A stretch of DNA of 64,000 nt from Bacillota bacterium (lineage in GTDB: Bacteria > Bacillota > Clostridia > Oscillospirales > Acutalibacteraceae), in the NCBI GenBank assembly GCA_023418995.1, contig JAEZYP010000044.1:124001-188000 (forward strand), in the 5' to 3' direction. A program made the position numbers and the translations under genes. Positions 7,661-16,241 of the stretch are shown one piece after another (the first letter of the stretch is position 1; each line of letters opens with the position of its first letter). Under the pieces are notes generated by a model that saw nothing but the letters and a program-made list of their open reading frames with translations, was not told the origin of the DNA and did not search any database.

Positions 7661-8799
7661 GACGGTTCACCCACCTTTTTGCCACATTCCGGGCAGAATT
7701 TATCGGAAGTCTTCAGCTCCGCGCCGCATTCACATTTCCTTGCTGCTAAAGGAGTTCCGCATTCGCTGCAAAATTTAGCTCCATAGGGCTGAACGGAATT
7801 ACAGTTTGGGCAGGTGACGGTTCTCTTTTCCAAGGAACCGCCGCAGGAGCTGCAAAATTTCGCGGTGGAGGAATTTTGCATGCCGCATTTCGGGCATTCT
7901 ATTTCGTTCAGGTTTGCATTCGCGTTGAGCGTCGGCTTTAGGTTGGATGCGAGTGCCGCGCCCGCACCCAGACCGATTCCGCCCGCGGCAAACGCCCCGG
8001 CGACTCCGTTCTCGTTGCCCGCCGCCGTTTCATATACATCAAAGGAACGTTTTGCCACATAACGGTTGTCACCCATAATTTCAAACGCGGCGCGATCCTC
8101 CAGTAATTTGTTGATCTGCTGAAAGTCTTCATCGGGGAAATTGATGGACTGAATATAGAAATTAATCATATTGAATCCATAACGTTCAAAATCGGTACGG
8201 ATATTCTCAAAGGCAGTCTTTGAAATTTCATCCAGCTTCGCGGTAATCTCCAGTGCGGAAATTTTTTGGTTTACGATGATGTCGGCGATTACGGTTTTGA
8301 CCTTCGTAATCAACAACCCTTTATAAAAATCCAGTACTTTATCATATTTTATAATATCATAAAGATTCATAGAACCGATCAGCTCTGTGAAAAAGAGCGA
8401 ATAATCAACAATTTTCAAACCGAACTGACCGAATGCGCGAACCCTGAGCTTGGTATAATATTTTGGGTCGATGATTTGAATCGGGTCAACTGTTCCCCAT
8501 AAAATATCAAGCTTTGTAGCGATATTCACATAGTATATTTCAGCGGTAAACGGGGTTTTCCCTCCGAAGGGCAGATTTAAGACCGATTGCAGAACAGGAA
8601 GATTATTCGTGTTCAATGTATATGTACCGGCGGTAAAAATATCGCAGACACGTCCGCTCCGGACGAAAATTGCAACCTGACCTTCTCCCACAATCAGCTG
8701 GGAACCAACAACAAGACTTTCGCTTGGATGTTTGTAAATAATCCAATCTCTGCTCTTTAGTCCGTCAAATTTTATACGATCAATAACAGCCACAGACAT
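7657..8799 (-). CDS. SPFH-domain protein with three C-terminal zinc ribbons
   Basis: The 380-residue protein resembles the SPFH/virion-core-like group that includes Bacillus YdjI. An N-terminal beta-rich region (residues 1-130, with GEGQVAIFVRSGR) is followed by an SPFH/band-7-type helical segment. A glycine/alanine-rich hinge (about 270-290) leads to three zinc ribbons: CPKCGMQ..CSSCGGS, CPNCNSV..CSECGTP and CECGAEL..CPECGKK. YdjI-type proteins work at the inner membrane face with PspA-like proteins in membrane stress, but no PspA gene is present here. TAGGAGG at about 8802-8808 gives a strong ribosome binding site. It heads the three-gene cluster. Confidence 0.85.
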   Translation of the reverse strand: MSVAVIDRIKFDGLKSRDWIIYKHPSESLVVGSQLIVGEGQVAIFVRSGRVCDIFTAGTYTLNTNNLPVLQSVLNLPFGGKTPFTAEIYYVNIATKLDILWGTVDPIQIIDPKYYTKLRVRAFGQFGLKIVDYSLFFTELIGSMNLYDIIKYDKVLDFYKGLLITKVKTVIADIIVNQKISALEITAKLDEISKTAFENIRTDFERYGFNMINFYIQSINFPDEDFQQINKLLEDRAAFEIMGDNRYVAKRSFDVYETAAGNENGVAGAFAAGGIGLGAGAALASNLKPTLNANANLNEIECPKCGMQNSSTAKFCSSCGGSLEKRTVTCPNCNSVQPYGAKFCSECGTPLAARKCECGAELKTSDKFCPECGKKVGEPS

Positions 8800-8941
8800 C
8801 CCTCCTATTACACTAAATTATATCATAATGCAGCAGTCAAAACAACATGAAGTAAGATAAAAATCAATGATACCGGAGAATGATAAAAGCAAGGTTCCCT
8901 GTGCGGTGGAAAAGTGGTAGAATACAGATATAACGATTAGA

Positions 8942-9799
8942 ATGACGGTGATGAATATGAACAAATCTGCCTGCAATATGATAGCCCATAACAATAGGGA
9001 AGCTGTTTACCTAACCTTCCCGTCCTTTGAAAAATATACCTTTGTAAATCATGCTTTTTCCACACGGTGCGGCGGTGTCAGCCAAAACGAGTATGCTTCG
9101 ATGAACCTGAATTTTGGTCGGGGCGATCCGGTGGAGAATGTCATTCAAAACTACCGGATTTTTTGTGACGCCGCCGGCTTTAATTTTGATACGCTGGTTG
9201 CATCATCTCAGGATCATCATACCTTTGTCCGAAGGGTGGATTCCTCCAATCTCGGAACGGGGATATGGAGGCCAAAAGATTTAACCAGCGTTGATGGCTT
9301 GATAACGAACGCTCCAAATGTAACGCTGGTGACATATTATGCCGACTGTGTGCCGCTTTTTTTTCTGGACCCGGAGAAACGGGCGATCGGACTATCCCAC
9401 GCGGGGTGGCGCGGTACCGTGGCGCAGATCGGAAAAATTACGGTGGAGGCGATGACTAGAGAATTCGGCAGCCGCCCTCAGGATATCGTTGCGGCGGTCG
9501 GTCCATCCATCGGCCCCTGTTGCTTTGAGGTGGACGCGCCGGTATATGAAGAATTTCTCAAGCTGGAAGATTTACGTCCGCGGGAGATCATTGCGGAAAA
9601 GAGTGGCGGAAAATATAACATTGATTTATGGGAGGCAAACAGGAGAAGCCTGATTAGTGCGGGAATTCTGGAATCGCAAATTACGGTGGCTAAGCTCTGT
9701 ACGCGGTGTAATTCTGATTGGCTGTACTCCCACCGTGCCAGTGGCGGCAAGCGGGGCGGTCTCGCCGCTATGATGTGTATTACGGAGGGGAAAGAATGA
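8942..9799 (+). CDS. pgeF: Peptidoglycan editing factor PgeF / purine nucleoside phosphorylase (YfiH family)
   Basis: The 285-residue protein belongs to the multicopper-like YfiH family. Members cleave purine nucleosides and help keep L-Ser out of peptidoglycan stem peptides. Family motifs are clear: FSTRCGGVS, YYADCVPLFFLD, SHAGWRGT, GPSIGPCCFEV and LCTRC...YSHRASGG. These include the His/Cys residues that form the metal-dependent active site. Several ATGs are possible (8942, 8951, 8957); the third has a GGTGATGA sequence just upstream. The gene overlaps the next one by four bases (ATGA). Confidence 0.93.
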   Translation: MTVMNMNKSACNMIAHNNREAVYLTFPSFEKYTFVNHAFSTRCGGVSQNEYASMNLNFGRGDPVENVIQNYRIFCDAAGFNFDTLVASSQDHHTFVRRVDSSNLGTGIWRPKDLTSVDGLITNAPNVTLVTYYADCVPLFFLDPEKRAIGLSHAGWRGTVAQIGKITVEAMTREFGSRPQDIVAAVGPSIGPCCFEVDAPVYEEFLKLEDLRPREIIAEKSGGKYNIDLWEANRRSLISAGILESQITVAKLCTRCNSDWLYSHRASGGKRGGLAAMMCITEGKE

Positions 9800-10716
9800 G
9801 AATCGAAGGCTGCACGCTGTGTCCGCGCCGCTGTGGTGCGGTAAGGGAAGAAAGCAGCGGTTTCGGATTTTGTGGAATGGGGGCGGCTCCTGTTGTTGCC
9901 CGCGCCGCGCTTCATTTTTGGGAGGAGCCCTGCATCAGCGGAACGCGCGGCTCCGGAACGGTCTTTTTTACCGGCTGTTCCTTGAAGTGCGTATTCTGCC
10001 AGAATTATTCCATCAGCACACAGAACGGGGCTGGAAAACCAGTCAGCGTTACGGAGCTTGCACAAATTTTTGAGCGTCTGGTTGCCCAGGGAGCGCATAA
10101 TATCAATTTGGTGAATCCGACTCACTTTGCCTCACTGATAGCACAGGCGCTCCGGCTTCGCAGATTACCGGTTCCGGTCGTTTATAATTCCGGAGGCTAC
10201 GAAAATGTAGAAACATTAAAGATGCTGGAGGGGCTTGTTGATATCTATCTTCCTGATTTGAAATATGCGGATAACGCGCTCGCTAAAAAATATTCGAGTG
10301 CCTCGGATTATGTTGAAATCGCCAAGGCTGCGATTCAGGAAATGGTTCGCCAGACCGGAAAAGCGCAGTTCGACGCCAATGGGATGATGATACGCGGCAC
10401 GATTGTTCGTCATTTGATTTTGCCGGGGAACACAAAAAATTCTTTGGAGGTGTTGGACTGGCTTTCTGAAAACCTGTCTGAAGGGGTATTGGTCAGCCTG
10501 ATGGCACAGTATGTTCCCTGCGGCAGGGCGTCGGATTTTCCGGAAATCAACCGCAGAATTACCAATCGCGAATACCGAAAGGTTCAGGATCATTTGTTTC
10601 AGCTAAATCTGGAAGGTTTTGTTCAGGAAAGAGAGTCCGCAAGTCAAAATTATATTCCGCCATTTAATCTGGAAGGTGTGGAAGAACCTCTTGACAAAAC
10701 AAAGGAACAGGTATAA
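9796..10716 (+). CDS. Radical SAM protein of the PflA-like COG1313 type
   Basis: The 306-residue protein has an N-terminal cysteine pair region (CTLCPRRCGAVR and GFCGMG, residues 4-32) and a radical SAM cluster motif, C-x3-C-x2-C in CSLKCVFCQNY (about residue 66-76). GSGTVFFTGC lies just ahead of it. This matches the family annotated as putative pyruvate-formate-lyase-activating enzymes outside the true PflA group, whose substrates are unknown. The start is the ATG overlapping the pgeF stop, with GGAGGGG upstream. Longer readings into pgeF are not needed. No glycyl-radical enzyme is encoded nearby, so activation of one is not supported. Confidence 0.88.
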   Translation: MRIEGCTLCPRRCGAVREESSGFGFCGMGAAPVVARAALHFWEEPCISGTRGSGTVFFTGCSLKCVFCQNYSISTQNGAGKPVSVTELAQIFERLVAQGAHNINLVNPTHFASLIAQALRLRRLPVPVVYNSGGYENVETLKMLEGLVDIYLPDLKYADNALAKKYSSASDYVEIAKAAIQEMVRQTGKAQFDANGMMIRGTIVRHLILPGNTKNSLEVLDWLSENLSEGVLVSLMAQYVPCGRASDFPEINRRITNREYRKVQDHLFQLNLEGFVQERESASQNYIPPFNLEGVEEPLDKTKEQV

Positions 10717-10770
10717 ACTATTATCTAGTATTAAAAACTATATTACATAATTTTGAAGAGCGGTGATTGT

Positions 10771-11457
10771 ATGGAGAAAAGTATGAATAAAGTAGAATGG
10801 AGAGCGGAGCGGCGCAGGCAGCTTTTTTTGCCGTCGTATTCTCTGTCCGAGGAAATTATGAATGCCATTACTCACGGAATTGGAGCAGGGCTGGCGATTG
10901 CGGGGCTGGTGATCCTTCTGGTGTTTGGCCGCCATGATCCGCTTACAATTGTAACGGTATCTATCTTTGGTGCTACCATGATTATGCTCTATGTGGTTTC
11001 GACCCTATACCATGCGTTGGGCGTAAATAAAGCAAAAAAAATATTTCAGGTGTTTGATCACTGTACCATTTTTCTTCTCATTGCCGGAACCTATACGCCG
11101 ATTTCCCTTTTATGCTTCGGCGGTTCCACCGGGTGGCTTATGTTCGGGATTGTTTGGGGTGTCGCGGTGCTTGGAATCGCGCTCACGGCTGTGGATTTAC
11201 ATCGGTTTCGTGTTTTTTCCATGATTTGTTATCTTGGTTTGGGCTGGTTTGTTATCTTTTTCTTTCAACCGCTTACCGAACGCATTGACCGTACCTCAAT
11301 TATCTGCCTGATTGTCGGGGGGATTATCTATACCGTCGGAGCGATTATTTACGGGGTTGGAAAAAGAGTAAGGTATATGCACAGTCTGTGGCATTTGTTC
11401 GTTTTGGGCGGCACAATTTTTCATTATTTCGTGGTTCTGCGCGTTATTACCAGATAA
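10771..11457 (+). CDS. Hemolysin III family (PAQR-like) membrane protein
   Basis: The 228-residue protein has seven predicted membrane helices and the conserved family residues: NAITHGIG near the start, S-x3-H in STLYHALG, FDHCTIF, and HSLWHLFVLGGTIFHYF near the end. These His, Ser and Asp positions bind zinc in PAQR hydrolase-like receptors. The cellular role in bacteria is uncertain despite the hemolysin name. The ATG at 10771 has GAGCGGTGAT upstream; a TTG 18 bases earlier is in frame but less likely. It is followed by a strong terminator. Confidence 0.9.
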   Translation: MEKSMNKVEWRAERRRQLFLPSYSLSEEIMNAITHGIGAGLAIAGLVILLVFGRHDPLTIVTVSIFGATMIMLYVVSTLYHALGVNKAKKIFQVFDHCTIFLLIAGTYTPISLLCFGGSTGWLMFGIVWGVAVLGIALTAVDLHRFRVFSMICYLGLGWFVIFFFQPLTERIDRTSIICLIVGGIIYTVGAIIYGVGKRVRYMHSLWHLFVLGGTIFHYFVVLRVITR

Positions 11458-11472
11458 ATATTTCTTTGCAGG

Positions 11473-11507
11473 GAGCAGCGGGTTAGTGAAAACCGCTGCT
11501 CTTTTTT
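11473..11507 (+). terminator. Strong hairpin terminator
   Basis: GAGCAGCGGTT-type arm pairs with AACCGCTGCTC and is followed by six T residues. Confidence 0.9.
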
Positions 11508-11614
11508 GTTATATATCCGTTTCTTTACCCATATATTTTAATCGTACGGGTTCAAAGCCTTCGCTTAAATGGCCAAAGCGATGCTTTGAGGCTATATTAG
11601 GGAGATGTCGCCGT

Positions 11615-12487
11615 ATGTATTTTTCATTTCGTCTGCATAAAATTATTACTACAGTTACTGTTTTTTTAACTGCCTTGGTTACAGTAAGCTTAAGCATTAT
11701 TTTTAATCCTGTAAATGCTTCCGCTGTAAACCCACCAAAGGGCGTAAAAGTTCCAATCATCATGTACCACAGTATTTTGAACGAATGGTCGCGCCAGGGA
11801 AAGTATGTGGTTTCCTCCAAAACCTTTGAAAATGACTTGGCTTATTTGAAGGACCATGGATTCACAACGATTGTGGTACAGGATTTAATTAATTATGTCT
11901 ATCAGGACATTCCCCTGCCTGAAAAACCCGTTATGATTACGTTCGATGACGGTTATTATAATAATTACTACTACGCACTTCCGATTCTAAAAAAGTACGA
12001 CTGCAAAATCGTTATGTCTCCGATTGGTTACTATACGGATATATTCTCAAAGGAGGATGACAGCCATCCGAATTATTCCCATTGTACATGGGATCAAATC
12101 GGGGAAATGGCGAAATCCGGTCTGGTTGAAATTCAAAACCACACCTATGACCTTCACTCAAGAAAAAACGGCAGGGTTGGAACCTGTAAAAAAAGCAGGG
12201 AGAGCTTAGAAAGCTATGCGGCGGTGCTTTCAGCCGACCTTATGAAAATGCAGCAGGAGCTGAAAGAATACTCCGATGTAACCCCCACGGCCTTTACCTA
12301 TCCTTATGGGGAGGTATGCGACGAATCTAAACCGATTATAAAAGATCTGGGGTTTAAAGCGAGCCTAACCTGCCAGTATAAAATGAACTATATCACGAAG
12401 GATCCGGAATGCTTATACTGCATGGGGAGGTATCTGCGCCCTGCCGGTACCTCGAGCGAGTATTATTTTAAGAATATTGGTGCCTGA
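11615..12487 (+). CDS. Exported polysaccharide deacetylase (NodB homology)
   Basis: The 290-residue protein has an N-terminal signal or anchor segment (about residues 7-33, ending near NASA). Its NodB domain has motif 1 MITFDDGYYNN, with the paired Asp that gives the base and a metal ligand. Motif 2 is EIQNHTYDLH, with two metal-binding His, and motif 3 is TYPYGEV. Such enzymes remove acetyl groups from peptidoglycan or other N-acetylglucosamine polymers. The ATG at 11615 with GGAG upstream fits the signal peptide; a longer reading begins inside the preceding terminator and is rejected. Wall genes follow downstream. Confidence 0.93.
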   Translation: MYFSFRLHKIITTVTVFLTALVTVSLSIIFNPVNASAVNPPKGVKVPIIMYHSILNEWSRQGKYVVSSKTFENDLAYLKDHGFTTIVVQDLINYVYQDIPLPEKPVMITFDDGYYNNYYYALPILKKYDCKIVMSPIGYYTDIFSKEDDSHPNYSHCTWDQIGEMAKSGLVEIQNHTYDLHSRKNGRVGTCKKSRESLESYAAVLSADLMKMQQELKEYSDVTPTAFTYPYGEVCDESKPIIKDLGFKASLTCQYKMNYITKDPECLYCMGRYLRPAGTSSEYYFKNIGA

Positions 12488-12596
12488 ACAGGCTTTTACA
12501 CTGTAATGCGGCTTGAAATAGGAGGCGGCTTAATTTACTGGTGAATCCAGATTAAGCTGCTGTCCGGATTTTTATATCAAAAGAGGAGTGATCATT
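12488..12596 (+). other. Leader with imperfect inverted repeat before the amidase homologue
   Basis: GCGGCTTAAT (from 12525) and ATTAAGCTGC (ending 12560) can pair around a 16-base loop, followed by TCCGGATTTTTA. This could be a weak terminator for the deacetylase gene or an attenuator for the next one. Confidence 0.4.
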
Positions 12597-13340
12597 TTGT
12601 CGATTATTTATCTCAGCCCGTCGCAGAAGTCGAACGCGTATTTGGGAGGCGGCGACGAACGTACCGTTATGAATCAGATTGCGGATGCAATGTTGCCGGC
12701 TCTGCGTGCGAATGGAATCAAATGCGTCAGGAGCAAGTCCAACAGTTCGAGTGCTCAGGTGATACGCGAATCAAATTCCGAATTCTATGATCTTCATCTG
12801 GCTCTGTATTCTAACGCGTCTCCGGAAAATATGTCCGGAAAGCGAATGGGAAGTGATATTTTTTATTTTACATACGGCAACCGGGCAAAAAAAGCCGCGG
12901 AGGTTATTGCGGATAACTACAAAAAAATTTATCCGTACCCCGATCTGGTTAAGGCGGTTCCGACAACGCAGATCCCTGAAATCACCAAAACAAGTGCCCC
13001 GGCGCTGCTGATTCAATGCGCGTATCATGATAGCGAACAGGATGTGAAATGGCTTCAGTCAAACATCAACACCATAGCGTTGAATTTGGTCGAAGGCATC
13101 ACCCGTTATTTTGAGATTCCTTTTTTGGACAAAGCACAGCCCGTAACAGACGGATTGGTGAACATTGAGAAGGGCAGGCTGAGCATGCACCGCAAGCCGG
13201 ACGCAAATGCCGATATTATTATGCAGGTACCGAACCGTGCAAAGATTTTTGTGCTTGGTGTGTGGAACGACTGGTATATTATGGATTATAAAGGTAATGT
13301 AGGCTATGCTGCCGCAAAATATGTTGAAGTAAGAAAATAG
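12597..13340 (+). CDS. Amidase_3-like protein with SH3 domain, apparently lacking catalytic residues
   Basis: Residues 1-180 follow the N-acetylmuramoyl-L-alanine amidase (Amidase_3) layout, and the last 60 residues look like a bacterial SH3 domain. Key positions are changed. The usual D-P-G-H-G-G is LSPSQKSN, the S-I-H-A-N metal histidine is Tyr (ALYSNA), and the catalytic Glu of the last motif is Gln (LLIQCAYHD). Only the Glu ligand (GGGDER) seems kept. No signal peptide is visible. The start is chosen as TTG at 12597, 9 bases after AGAGGA; a GTG at 12588 is too close to that site. It may be a wall-binding or regulatory pseudo-enzyme rather than an active amidase. Confidence 0.75.
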   Translation: MSIIYLSPSQKSNAYLGGGDERTVMNQIADAMLPALRANGIKCVRSKSNSSSAQVIRESNSEFYDLHLALYSNASPENMSGKRMGSDIFYFTYGNRAKKAAEVIADNYKKIYPYPDLVKAVPTTQIPEITKTSAPALLIQCAYHDSEQDVKWLQSNINTIALNLVEGITRYFEIPFLDKAQPVTDGLVNIEKGRLSMHRKPDANADIIMQVPNRAKIFVLGVWNDWYIMDYKGNVGYAAAKYVEVRK

Positions 13341-13464
13341 CAGGATTATTTGGATGATTCATCGCTTGCGCTGTTATGCTATAAATGCTACAATTAACAG
13401 CGCAGAAGTAATTTTATTATGTAATATAAAATAAAGAGTGTGCTTATTCGCCGTCCTTAAAAAA

Positions 13465-13505
13465 TTGCAGCTGCGTCAGTGTTTTTCTGATGCAGCTTTT
13501 CTTTT
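13465..13505. terminator. Bidirectional hairpin between convergent genes
   Basis: AGCTGCGTCAG (13469-13479) pairs with CTGATGCAGCT (13487-13497), followed by TTTTCTTTT on the plus strand and preceded by an A-run for the minus strand. A second inverted repeat (13368-13376 with 13395-13403) lies upstream without a T-run. Confidence 0.8.
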
Positions 13506-13531
13506 GGTTATTTCGTAGATACGAAACACTT

Positions 13532-13711
13532 TTATTTGCCGTTGGTGGAGCTGCCGCTGACTTCTGCGGCGGCAACAAGCGCTAGCTGATCTCCGATTAC
13601 AACCAGCAAAGCAGACAGCACGTTGATTTCATCTGCGGTTAGGCCGTTGGCCAATTGTATTGCGATGGCTGTTCCAAGAGCAACCAGCTTTTCTCCATAA
13701 CATTTATTCAT
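13532..13711 (-). CDS. Small conserved-looking protein of unknown function
   Basis: The 59-residue product has a single long amphipathic or hydrophobic stretch with the pattern LVALGTAIAIQLANGLTADE followed by ALLVVIGDQLALVAA. I associate this pattern with small Clostridia proteins of unknown function (possibly the DUF6774 type), but I am not certain. The ATG at 13711 is preceded by GGAG at the proper distance on the minus strand; a longer in-frame reading from 13795 has no site. It points toward the amidase homologue and shares the bidirectional terminator with it. Confidence 0.65.
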   Translation of the reverse strand: MNKCYGEKLVALGTAIAIQLANGLTADEINVLSALLVVIGDQLALVAAAEVSGSSTNGK

Positions 13712-13893
13712 GACGGTGCTCCTTGCAAGGCGAAAATTTATTGCCAAACGAAGAATTGTGGATTTGTCAGTCAAAGAATATCGCTTTCCTATCATACGCA
13801 GTTTTAACTGTTTTTGCCAAACAAGATACAGCGAATGTTTTTCTCTTTTTGATCGATAATATTATTAAACAGCAGTTTTCAGGTGGTGAAGAT

Positions 13894-14691
13894 GTGGATC
13901 AGCGAAAAAAGAAAGTAAAAGAACTATTTTCCGGCTTTGCCGTTGTTATATTAGAATTGGCACTTATGGTTGCGGCTACGGCGGCGTTTGTCGCCGCATT
14001 TAATTATGTTGACGCAAAACGCATGGAAATGGATTCTGTGCAGAGCACGCCATCCTCCTCCGCTGTGCAGAAGTCGCCTCAAGCCGCTGACGCTGACGCG
14101 CAGACACAGTCTGTTTTGAATAATAAAGACTGGCAGCTCGTTTTGGTCAATTATAAGCACCAGTTGCCCGGGAATTATGTGAATACCATCGTTCACCAGT
14201 TTAATGTGGATCTCGATTCCCGTATTGTGGTGCCGTATCAGAAGATGCAGGAGGCGGCTCTCAAGGACAACATTAAAATTGTTATATCCTCCGGCTATCG
14301 CTCACAGGAAAAGCAGGAGACTCTTTTTAAACAGGAAATAGAGAATTATAAAAAGAAGGGCTATGATTCTATTCAGGCGGTGAATCTGGCGGAACGGTCG
14401 GTGGCAAGGGCGGGGTGCAGCGAGCATATTACAGGTCTGGCCATCGATTTAAACGGCGTAAAAGAAGATTTTGATACCGACCCTGAATTTCAATGGTTAC
14501 AGCAGCACGCCCAGGATTACGGCTTTATCCTTCGCTATCCAAAGGACAAGCAGGAAATTACAGAAATTAAATTCGAGCCGTGGCATTATCGCTACGTGGG
14601 GGTTGAAAACGCGCAGGAAATGAAAAAGCTCGGAATGTGCCTTGAGGAATATGTTGACTATAAAAAAGAAAAACAATCAGCGAACAATTGA
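13894..14691 (+). CDS. Membrane-anchored D-alanyl-D-alanine carboxypeptidase (VanY/LAS family)
   Basis: The 265-residue protein has a short basic N-terminus, one membrane helix (about residues 10-35), a Ser/Gln-rich linker and a VanY domain. The metal site is intact: SEHITGLAID supplies His and Asp ligands, and EPWHYRYVG supplies the catalytic Glu and third His ligand. SSGYRSQEKQ is the substrate-side motif. The enzyme trims the terminal D-Ala from peptidoglycan stem peptides outside the membrane. The start is GTG at 13894 after AGGTGG; a longer reading from 13723 includes unlikely sequence. A diverged paralogue lies at 26105. Confidence 0.9.
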   Translation: MDQRKKKVKELFSGFAVVILELALMVAATAAFVAAFNYVDAKRMEMDSVQSTPSSSAVQKSPQAADADAQTQSVLNNKDWQLVLVNYKHQLPGNYVNTIVHQFNVDLDSRIVVPYQKMQEAALKDNIKIVISSGYRSQEKQETLFKQEIENYKKKGYDSIQAVNLAERSVARAGCSEHITGLAIDLNGVKEDFDTDPEFQWLQQHAQDYGFILRYPKDKQEITEIKFEPWHYRYVGVENAQEMKKLGMCLEEYVDYKKEKQSANN

Positions 14692-14707
14692 ATATTGTTC
14701 GCTGATT
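14675..14707. repeat. 14-bp perfect inverted repeat across the vanY stop and gltX promoter
   Basis: AATCAGCGAACAAT (14675-14688) is the exact reverse complement of 14694-14707, with a 5-base loop. The stop codon of the peptidase gene and the -35 element of gltX fall in the loop. There is no T-run, so it is either a weak terminator or an operator-like or RNA-stability element. Confidence 0.85.
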
Positions 14708-14716
14708 TGATATAAT
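14688..14716 (+). promoter_or_regulatory. Sigma-A promoter of gltX-glnS
   Basis: TTGAAT (14688-14693), 17 bases, TATAAT (14711-14716). It overlaps the inverted repeat at 14675-14707. Confidence 0.8.
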
Positions 14717-14759
14717 GAAAAAATTAACGGATGATCCATAATATGAGAGGGGCTTCTTA

Positions 14760-16229
14760 ATGTCGGAGAAAACAGTCAGAACCAGGTTTGCACCGAGCCC
14801 GACAGGCTTTATGCATGTGGGGAATTTGCGTACGGCCTTATATGAATATTTAATTGCGAAGTCGCTGGGCGGCAGCTTTGTGCTTCGCATTGAGGATACC
14901 GACCAGGAAAGGCTGGTTCCTGGTGCGGTTGATATTATTTATAATACCTTAAAGCAGGTAGGCTTAAAGCATGATGAGGGACCGGATATCGGAGGAAGCT
15001 TCGGTCCCTATGTGCAGAGCGAACGGAAAAGTATTTACAAGCCTTATGCGGAGCAACTGGTAAGGGAAGGCAAAGCGTATTATTGCTTCTGTACGAAAGA
15101 GCGGTTGGATGCTTTGCATGCTTCGAAGGATGACGGTGAATTTTCCGGCGGCTATGACCGCCATTGCAGGGATTTGCCGCGTGATGAAATAGAACGGCTG
15201 CTGGCGGAAAATACCCCGTATGTTATCCGGCAGCGTATGCCGGTCGAGGGTTCCACCACCTTTGACGACGTCGTATACGGCTCCATTACCATTGAGAACA
15301 AGGAACTGGAAGACCAGATATTAATTAAATCAGACGGTTATCCGACGTACAACTTTGCGAACGTAATTGACGACCACCTAATGCAGATTACCCATGTGGT
15401 AAGAGGCTGCGAGTATCTCACCTCCACACCGAAATATAATCTTTTATATCAGGCTTTTGGCTGGGAAATCCCAACTTACGTCCATCTGCCGCTGATTATG
15501 GGGAAGAACGAGGACGGCAGTGTGTCCAAGCTTTCCAAACGCCACGGTTCCACAGGATTCGCTGATTTGATTAAAGAAGGTTACCTGCCGGAGACGATTG
15601 TGAATTACATAGCGCTTCTGGGCTGGTGCCCGAAAGAGAACCGCGAGCTTTTCACGCTTTCCGAGCTAGCGCAGAGCTTTTCCATTGACGGAATCAGCAA
15701 ATCACCGGCCGTTTTCGATTATGATAAGCTGACCTGGTTTAACGGAGAATACATCCGTGCCCTCCCGCAGGAGATGTTTATTCAATACGCCATGCCGTAT
15801 TTCCGTGAGATTTTTTCGGAGCAGGAGCTGGACTGGCAGATGCTTGCATCCATCCTTCAACCGCGTGTAACAAGGTTTACACAAATTCCGGAAATGATTG
15901 CTTTTCTTCAGGAACTGCCGGATTATTCAACGGAGTATTTTGTGAATAAGAAGAGTAAGACGAACCTGGAAAATTCCCAGGAATTGCTGCAACAAGCAAT
16001 TGAGATGCTCGAAAAAATGCAGAACTGGTCGGTTGATGCCCTCCACGATGAATTAATCGGGCTTGCGGAAAAGCTGGAAGTGAAAAACGGTACTCTGCTA
16101 TGGCCGGTTCGTATTGCGGCAGCCGGCATGCTGGTGACTCCTGGCGGCGCAATTGAGATTCTTGCCATACTGGGCAAGCAGGAATCCATTCGCAGGCTTC
16201 ATATCGGGTTGGATAAATTAAAGGCGTAA
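14760..16229 (+). CDS. gltX: Glutamyl-tRNA synthetase
   Basis: The 489-residue class Ib synthetase charges tRNA-Glu. It shows the HIGH-region PSPTGFMHVGNLRTALY (residues about 12-28), FVLRIEDTD, and the KMSKS-type loop VSKLSKRHG (about 256-264). A C-terminal anticodon-binding domain follows. AGAGGGG lies at the right distance before the ATG. glnS starts 12 bases after the stop, so the two Glu/Gln synthetase genes form an operon. Whether it charges only tRNA-Glu or also tRNA-Gln cannot be read with certainty; the adjacent GlnRS suggests a discriminating form. Confidence 0.96.
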   Translation: MSEKTVRTRFAPSPTGFMHVGNLRTALYEYLIAKSLGGSFVLRIEDTDQERLVPGAVDIIYNTLKQVGLKHDEGPDIGGSFGPYVQSERKSIYKPYAEQLVREGKAYYCFCTKERLDALHASKDDGEFSGGYDRHCRDLPRDEIERLLAENTPYVIRQRMPVEGSTTFDDVVYGSITIENKELEDQILIKSDGYPTYNFANVIDDHLMQITHVVRGCEYLTSTPKYNLLYQAFGWEIPTYVHLPLIMGKNEDGSVSKLSKRHGSTGFADLIKEGYLPETIVNYIALLGWCPKENRELFTLSELAQSFSIDGISKSPAVFDYDKLTWFNGEYIRALPQEMFIQYAMPYFREIFSEQELDWQMLASILQPRVTRFTQIPEMIAFLQELPDYSTEYFVNKKSKTNLENSQELLQQAIEMLEKMQNWSVDALHDELIGLAEKLEVKNGTLLWPVRIAAAGMLVTPGGAIEILAILGKQESIRRLHIGLDKLKA

Positions 16230-16241
16230 GGGGCGTTAGGA

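Noticed and set aside
9478..10125. 215-codon minus-strand frame over the pgeF/radical SAM junction
   Set aside because: Covers two well-supported plus-strand genes and has no recognisable motif.
9796..10716. Radical SAM protein as a true pyruvate-formate-lyase activase or a RiPP maturase
   Set aside because: No formate lyase, precursor peptide or peptidase gene is nearby, and the N-terminal cysteines differ from PflA.
11615..14691. Deacetylase, amidase and carboxypeptidase genes as a prophage lysis module
   Set aside because: No holin, portal, tail or integrase genes; the genes have separate terminators and typical chromosomal neighbours.
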